Below are positions 61,644 through 64,000 of a stretch of 64,000 bases of DNA, in pieces. Numbering within the stretch: position 1 is the first letter of the stretch; every line of letters starts with the position of its first letter. The translations under genes and the position numbers were made by a program. The DNA comes from Rudanella lutea DSM 19387. Lineage in GTDB: Bacteria > Bacteroidota > Bacteroidia > Cytophagales > Spirosomataceae. The DNA lies in assembly GCF_000383955.1 (NCBI RefSeq), contig NZ_KB913013.1:6069157-6133156 (forward strand), given 5' to 3'. A model generated the notes under the pieces. It saw only the letters and a list, made by a program, of their open reading frames with translations, did no database searches and was not told the origin of the DNA.

Positions 61644-64000
61644 ATGGAGCTTTTCTACTTTTCTCTGCCGGGTATCTACTTATTAGGTAGTAAGCCTCTT
61701 TATTTCATTTCTGTGCTCCGATGGCTTGGGCTGTTGTATCAGCGGCTAAGTCTGCGTACACCGTTTCTTAAAGTAACAACGCTTAATGTAGATGACGCAC
61801 CTGACCGGTATGGTTGCCCATTTTGCCAGATGGTTTTAGGGGGGGGATTTAATCTACTTATCTTGCTATTGACGTCGTATGCGGGATTAGCCCAGGTGCC
61901 AACCATCAGTTCGTTTTTGCCAACGAGTGGCCCAATCAATTCTACACTTACGATTAATGGAAATAATTTCAACGGTACGACGAGCGTACGGTTTGGCGAG
62001 ATTTCGGCCCCATTCACGATAAACTCGAACACACAGTTGACTGTGACAGTACCCCGAGTGGCCTCTACGCAGCTCATTAACGTAACAAACGCAAGTGGTA
62101 ACGTCCTGACGCCCTCGTCTTTTACGGTGACACGAGCCAGTTCCACCCTGTCGTATGATTTGATTACCAACAACTTCGCCAATATTAATGTAGGTACTGA
62201 TGCTGCCCCAACTGTAGTTGATTTCGACCGGGATGGTCTTCTGGATTTACTGATCGGGCGTGGTGATGGTACTGTGAGTCGGTATGAACAGACTGCGGTT
62301 AATGCAACTACCTTCACGAATCTGGGTAGTTTGAGTGACGGCAATGGCACTATCGATATGGGCGTTCGCGTGACTGTGAGCGTTGTAGATGCAGATGGCG
62401 ATGGGAGGTTTAGTGTGCTCCTGGGACGGTCTGATGGCCTGGTTCATGAATATGAGCAGACTGCCGTAAACGCATCACAGCTTACGTTGGTAACAACGTC
62501 CTTTGGGGGAGTGGGAACCACCAGTTATGCCGTGGTTGGTATGACAGATTTCAGTGGTGAAGGCAGACTGGAGTTCCTGACGGGTAAAGGCGATGGGATT
62601 GTGGGCTACTTTAACCAGGATGCCGTCAACAGTCCCGATTTTTCTCGCGTAAACTCAGACTACCTTGTCCTAACCAATAACACCGCCCCTTTTTGCGTTG
62701 ATCTGGATGGCAATGGGCGAATTGATGTATTAATAGGGGTAGGGAACGGTACAATCTACCGGTTCGAACAAAGCGCAGTTAATTCAACCAATGTTAACCA
62801 GATTACCAACAATTTCAATAGTATTAGCGCAGGTAGCAATGCCAAACCCTGCGTAACCGATATTGATGGTGATGGACTGCTTGATTTGCTCGTAGGCCGA
62901 GCAGATGGCACCATTGACCGATATGAGCAGGATACCCCCAACTTGTCGCCAACAATCGCGGGATTTTCACCTGTGACAACCCCTGTCTGCGCGGAGCAAA
63001 TCACTACCTTTACCGCCACGGTGGGCAACGTGAGCCCGCCTTATGCATTCACGCTCACCAACGGCGCGGCTACCGTCACCGGCAACGCCAACACCACTGC
63101 CTTCAGCCAATCCTGGACGGCAGGGGGGAGCGGTACACAAACGTTCTCGCTCATTGTGAGCGGGAACGGTACGACGGTCGCTACTACTACCCTGACCGTT
63201 AATCCCCTGCCTTTAGCCTCGATTCAGGTACCGGCCAGCACTACCCTGACCTGCACCACCCCCACCATCACCCTCACTGCCTCAGGCGGGGGCACCTACC
63301 GCTGGGACAATAACACCACCAGCGCAACTCGCACCGTCAACGCTGCCGGGACATTCTCGGTGACGGTCACCTCGGCCAACGGGTGTACGGCGGTGGATAC
63401 GCAAGTCATCACCAGCAATACTACACCACCTACGGCTAATATCTCAGCCTCGGCTACCGAGATTAGCTGTACCGTGCCCACCATCACCCTCACTGCCTCG
63501 GGCGGAGGCACCTACCGCTGGGACAATAACACCACCAGCGCGACCCGCACCGTCAACGCAGCCAGCACCTATTCGGTCACGGTTACGAGTGCCAATGGTT
63601 GTACAGCGGTGGATACCCAGGTAATCACCAGCAATACCACACCACCCACGGCTAACATCTCAGCCTCGGCTACCGAGATTAGCTGTACCGTGCCCACGAT
63701 CACCCTTACTGCCTCAGGCGGAGGCACCTACCGCTGGGACAATAACACCACCAGCGCAACTCGCACCGTCAACGCTGCCGGGACATTCTCGGTGACGGTC
63801 ACCTCGGCCAACGGGTGTACGGCGGTGGATACGCAAGTCATCACCAGCAATACTACACCACCTACGGCTAATATCTCAGCCTCGGCTACCGAGATTAGCT
63901 GTACCGTGCCCACCATCACCCTCACTGCCTCGGGCGGAGGCACCTACCGCTGGGACAATAACACCACCAGCGCGACCCGCACCGTCAACGCAGCCAGCAC
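61644..64000 (+). CDS. Large repeat-rich surface protein (3' end beyond the window)
   Basis: One frame is open from 61644 to the window end (785 codons seen). The ATG at 61830 gives a good signal peptide (MVLGGGFNLLILLLTSYAGLAQ), so it may be the true start; the ATG at 61644 would add 62 residues. After the signal come an IPT/TIG domain (PTISSFLPTSGPINSTLTING in part), five FG-GAP-like repeats of the form VDFDRDGLLDLLIGRGDGTV with calcium-site-like Asp residues and a conserved RYEQ end, then Ig/PKD-like 72-residue repeats (GGGTYRWDNNTTSATRTV). It is not a shadow: the minus-strand frames over it are mirror images of the repeats. It is probably a T9SS-exported adhesin; the C-terminal sorting domain is not in view. 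Confidence 0.85.
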   Translation, partial: MELFYFSLPGIYLLGSKPLYFISVLRWLGLLYQRLSLRTPFLKVTTLNVDDAPDRYGCPFCQMVLGGGFNLLILLLTSYAGLAQVPTISSFLPTSGPINSTLTINGNNFNGTTSVRFGEISAPFTINSNTQLTVTVPRVASTQLINVTNASGNVLTPSSFTVTRASSTLSYDLITNNFANINVGTDAAPTVVDFDRDGLLDLLIGRGDGTVSRYEQTAVNATTFTNLGSLSDGNGTIDMGVRVTVSVVDADGDGRFSVLLGRSDGLVHEYEQTAVNASQLTLVTTSFGGVGTTSYAVVGMTDFSGEGRLEFLTGKGDGIVGYFNQDAVNSPDFSRVNSDYLVLTNNTAPFCVDLDGNGRIDVLIGVGNGTIYRFEQSAVNSTNVNQITNNFNSISAGSNAKPCVTDIDGDGLLDLLVGRADGTIDRYEQDTPNLSPTIAGFSPVTTPVCAEQITTFTATVGNVSPPYAFTLTNGAATVTGNANTTAFSQSWTAGGSGTQTFSLIVSGNGTTVATTTLTVNPLPLASIQVPASTTLTCTTPTITLTASGGGTYRWDNNTTSATRTVNAAGTFSVTVTSANGCTAVDTQVITSNTTPPTANISASATEISCTVPTITLTASGGGTYRWDNNTTSATRTVNAASTYSVTVTSANGCTAVDTQVITSNTTPPTANISASATEISCTVPTITLTASGGGTYRWDNNTTSATRTVNAAGTFSVTVTSANGCTAVDTQVITSNTTPPTANISASATEISCTVPTITLTASGGGTYRWDNNTTSATRTVNAAS
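61839..61846 (+). repeat. G8 homopolymer in the signal peptide region
   Basis: Eight consecutive G at codons 4-6 after the ATG at 61830. Tracts like this slip easily and switch surface genes on and off in several bacteria. Whether it varies here is untested. Confidence 0.45.
63229..64000 (+). repeat. 216-bp tandem repeats, alternating A-B-A-B
   Basis: GGCACCTACC recurs at 63291, 63507, 63723 and 63939, a strict 216-bp (72-codon) period. Units 1 and 3 share AGTFSVTV and units 2 and 4 share ASTYSVTV, so the real duplication unit is 432 bp. Units 1 and 3 are nearly identical in DNA. The array continues past the window end. Confidence 0.9.

Noticed and set aside
61739..63943. Several minus-strand frames over the surface protein, two of them identical
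   Set aside because: They are mirror images of the plus-strand 216-bp repeats; the plus strand has one continuous frame with signal peptide and domains.
1..64000. tRNA, rRNA, integrase or transposase genes
   Set aside because: I looked for them on both strands and saw none that can be supported.

Overview
The window reads as part of a large plasmid or secondary replicon of a Bacteroidota bacterium, most like the Cytophagales/Spirosomaceae. The evidence is: SusC/SusD genes and a hybrid two-component system, a type IX secretion sorting domain, LytS/LytR pairs, a -7 box of the TAnnTTTG type before one sulfatase gene, and weak Shine-Dalgarno signals throughout. The replicon call rests on a Rep_3-family initiator gene (56374-57879), an iteron origin (58043-58454) and a parA-parB pair (46686-48474). 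The rep/ori block looks clearly more AT-rich than the cargo around it. I could not run any search, so family names come from reading motifs.

Layout. 1-1262: C-terminal part of a quinol-type nitric oxide reductase, cut by the window edge. 1465-7549 (minus): a three-gene operon of planctomycete-type c-type cytochrome (PSCyt1/DUF1549/DUF1553), a Tat-exported DUF1501 protein and a membrane c-type cytochrome with leucine-rich repeats. 7743-8548 (minus): ArsR-type repressor plus SRPBCC protein with a double palindromic operator. 8866-11788 (plus): CitMHS transporter, AtuA and AtuA-related protein, overlapping by ATGA. 11914-15635 (minus): arsenic resistance cluster arsR-arsM-arsN2-acr3-metallophosphoesterase with two matching candidate ArsR operators. 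15636-16954: gene-poor stretch with palindromes and a frameshifted gene remnant.

16955-37074: a polysaccharide utilisation locus with three Cys-type sulfatases, a GH128-like glycoside hydrolase with a T9SS tail, a parallel beta-helix protein, SusC/SusD and a hybrid two-component regulator; a Fic gene sits inside it. 37285-46504: a repeat-rich surface protein, an OmpA / TapB-like / M4 metallopeptidase operon, and a LytS/LytR pair whose upstream region carries 21-bp-spaced direct repeats of the LytTR-site type.

46686-48474: parAB, closed by a 31-bp-stem hairpin. 48762-55646: sialidase-like BNR protein, DoxX remnant, a second LytS/LytR pair, and a large exported protein of unknown role. 55881-59288: replication module. 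Seven iterons are phased at 21-22 bp, with one solitary copy. AT-rich 13-mers and a DnaA-like box follow, and the rep gene has an inverted-repeat operator that shares the iteron core. Three copies of a CGATAGGACAG palindrome lie on both sides of the module and are the best candidate for an undescribed cis-acting system here (centromere, resolution site or operator). 59604-60848: polytopic membrane protein (DUF4153-like). 60906-60982: a 77-nt near-continuous hairpin. 61644-64000: the start of a large surface protein with IPT/TIG, FG-GAP-like and 72-residue tandem repeats, running off the window end, with a G8 tract just after its probable start.
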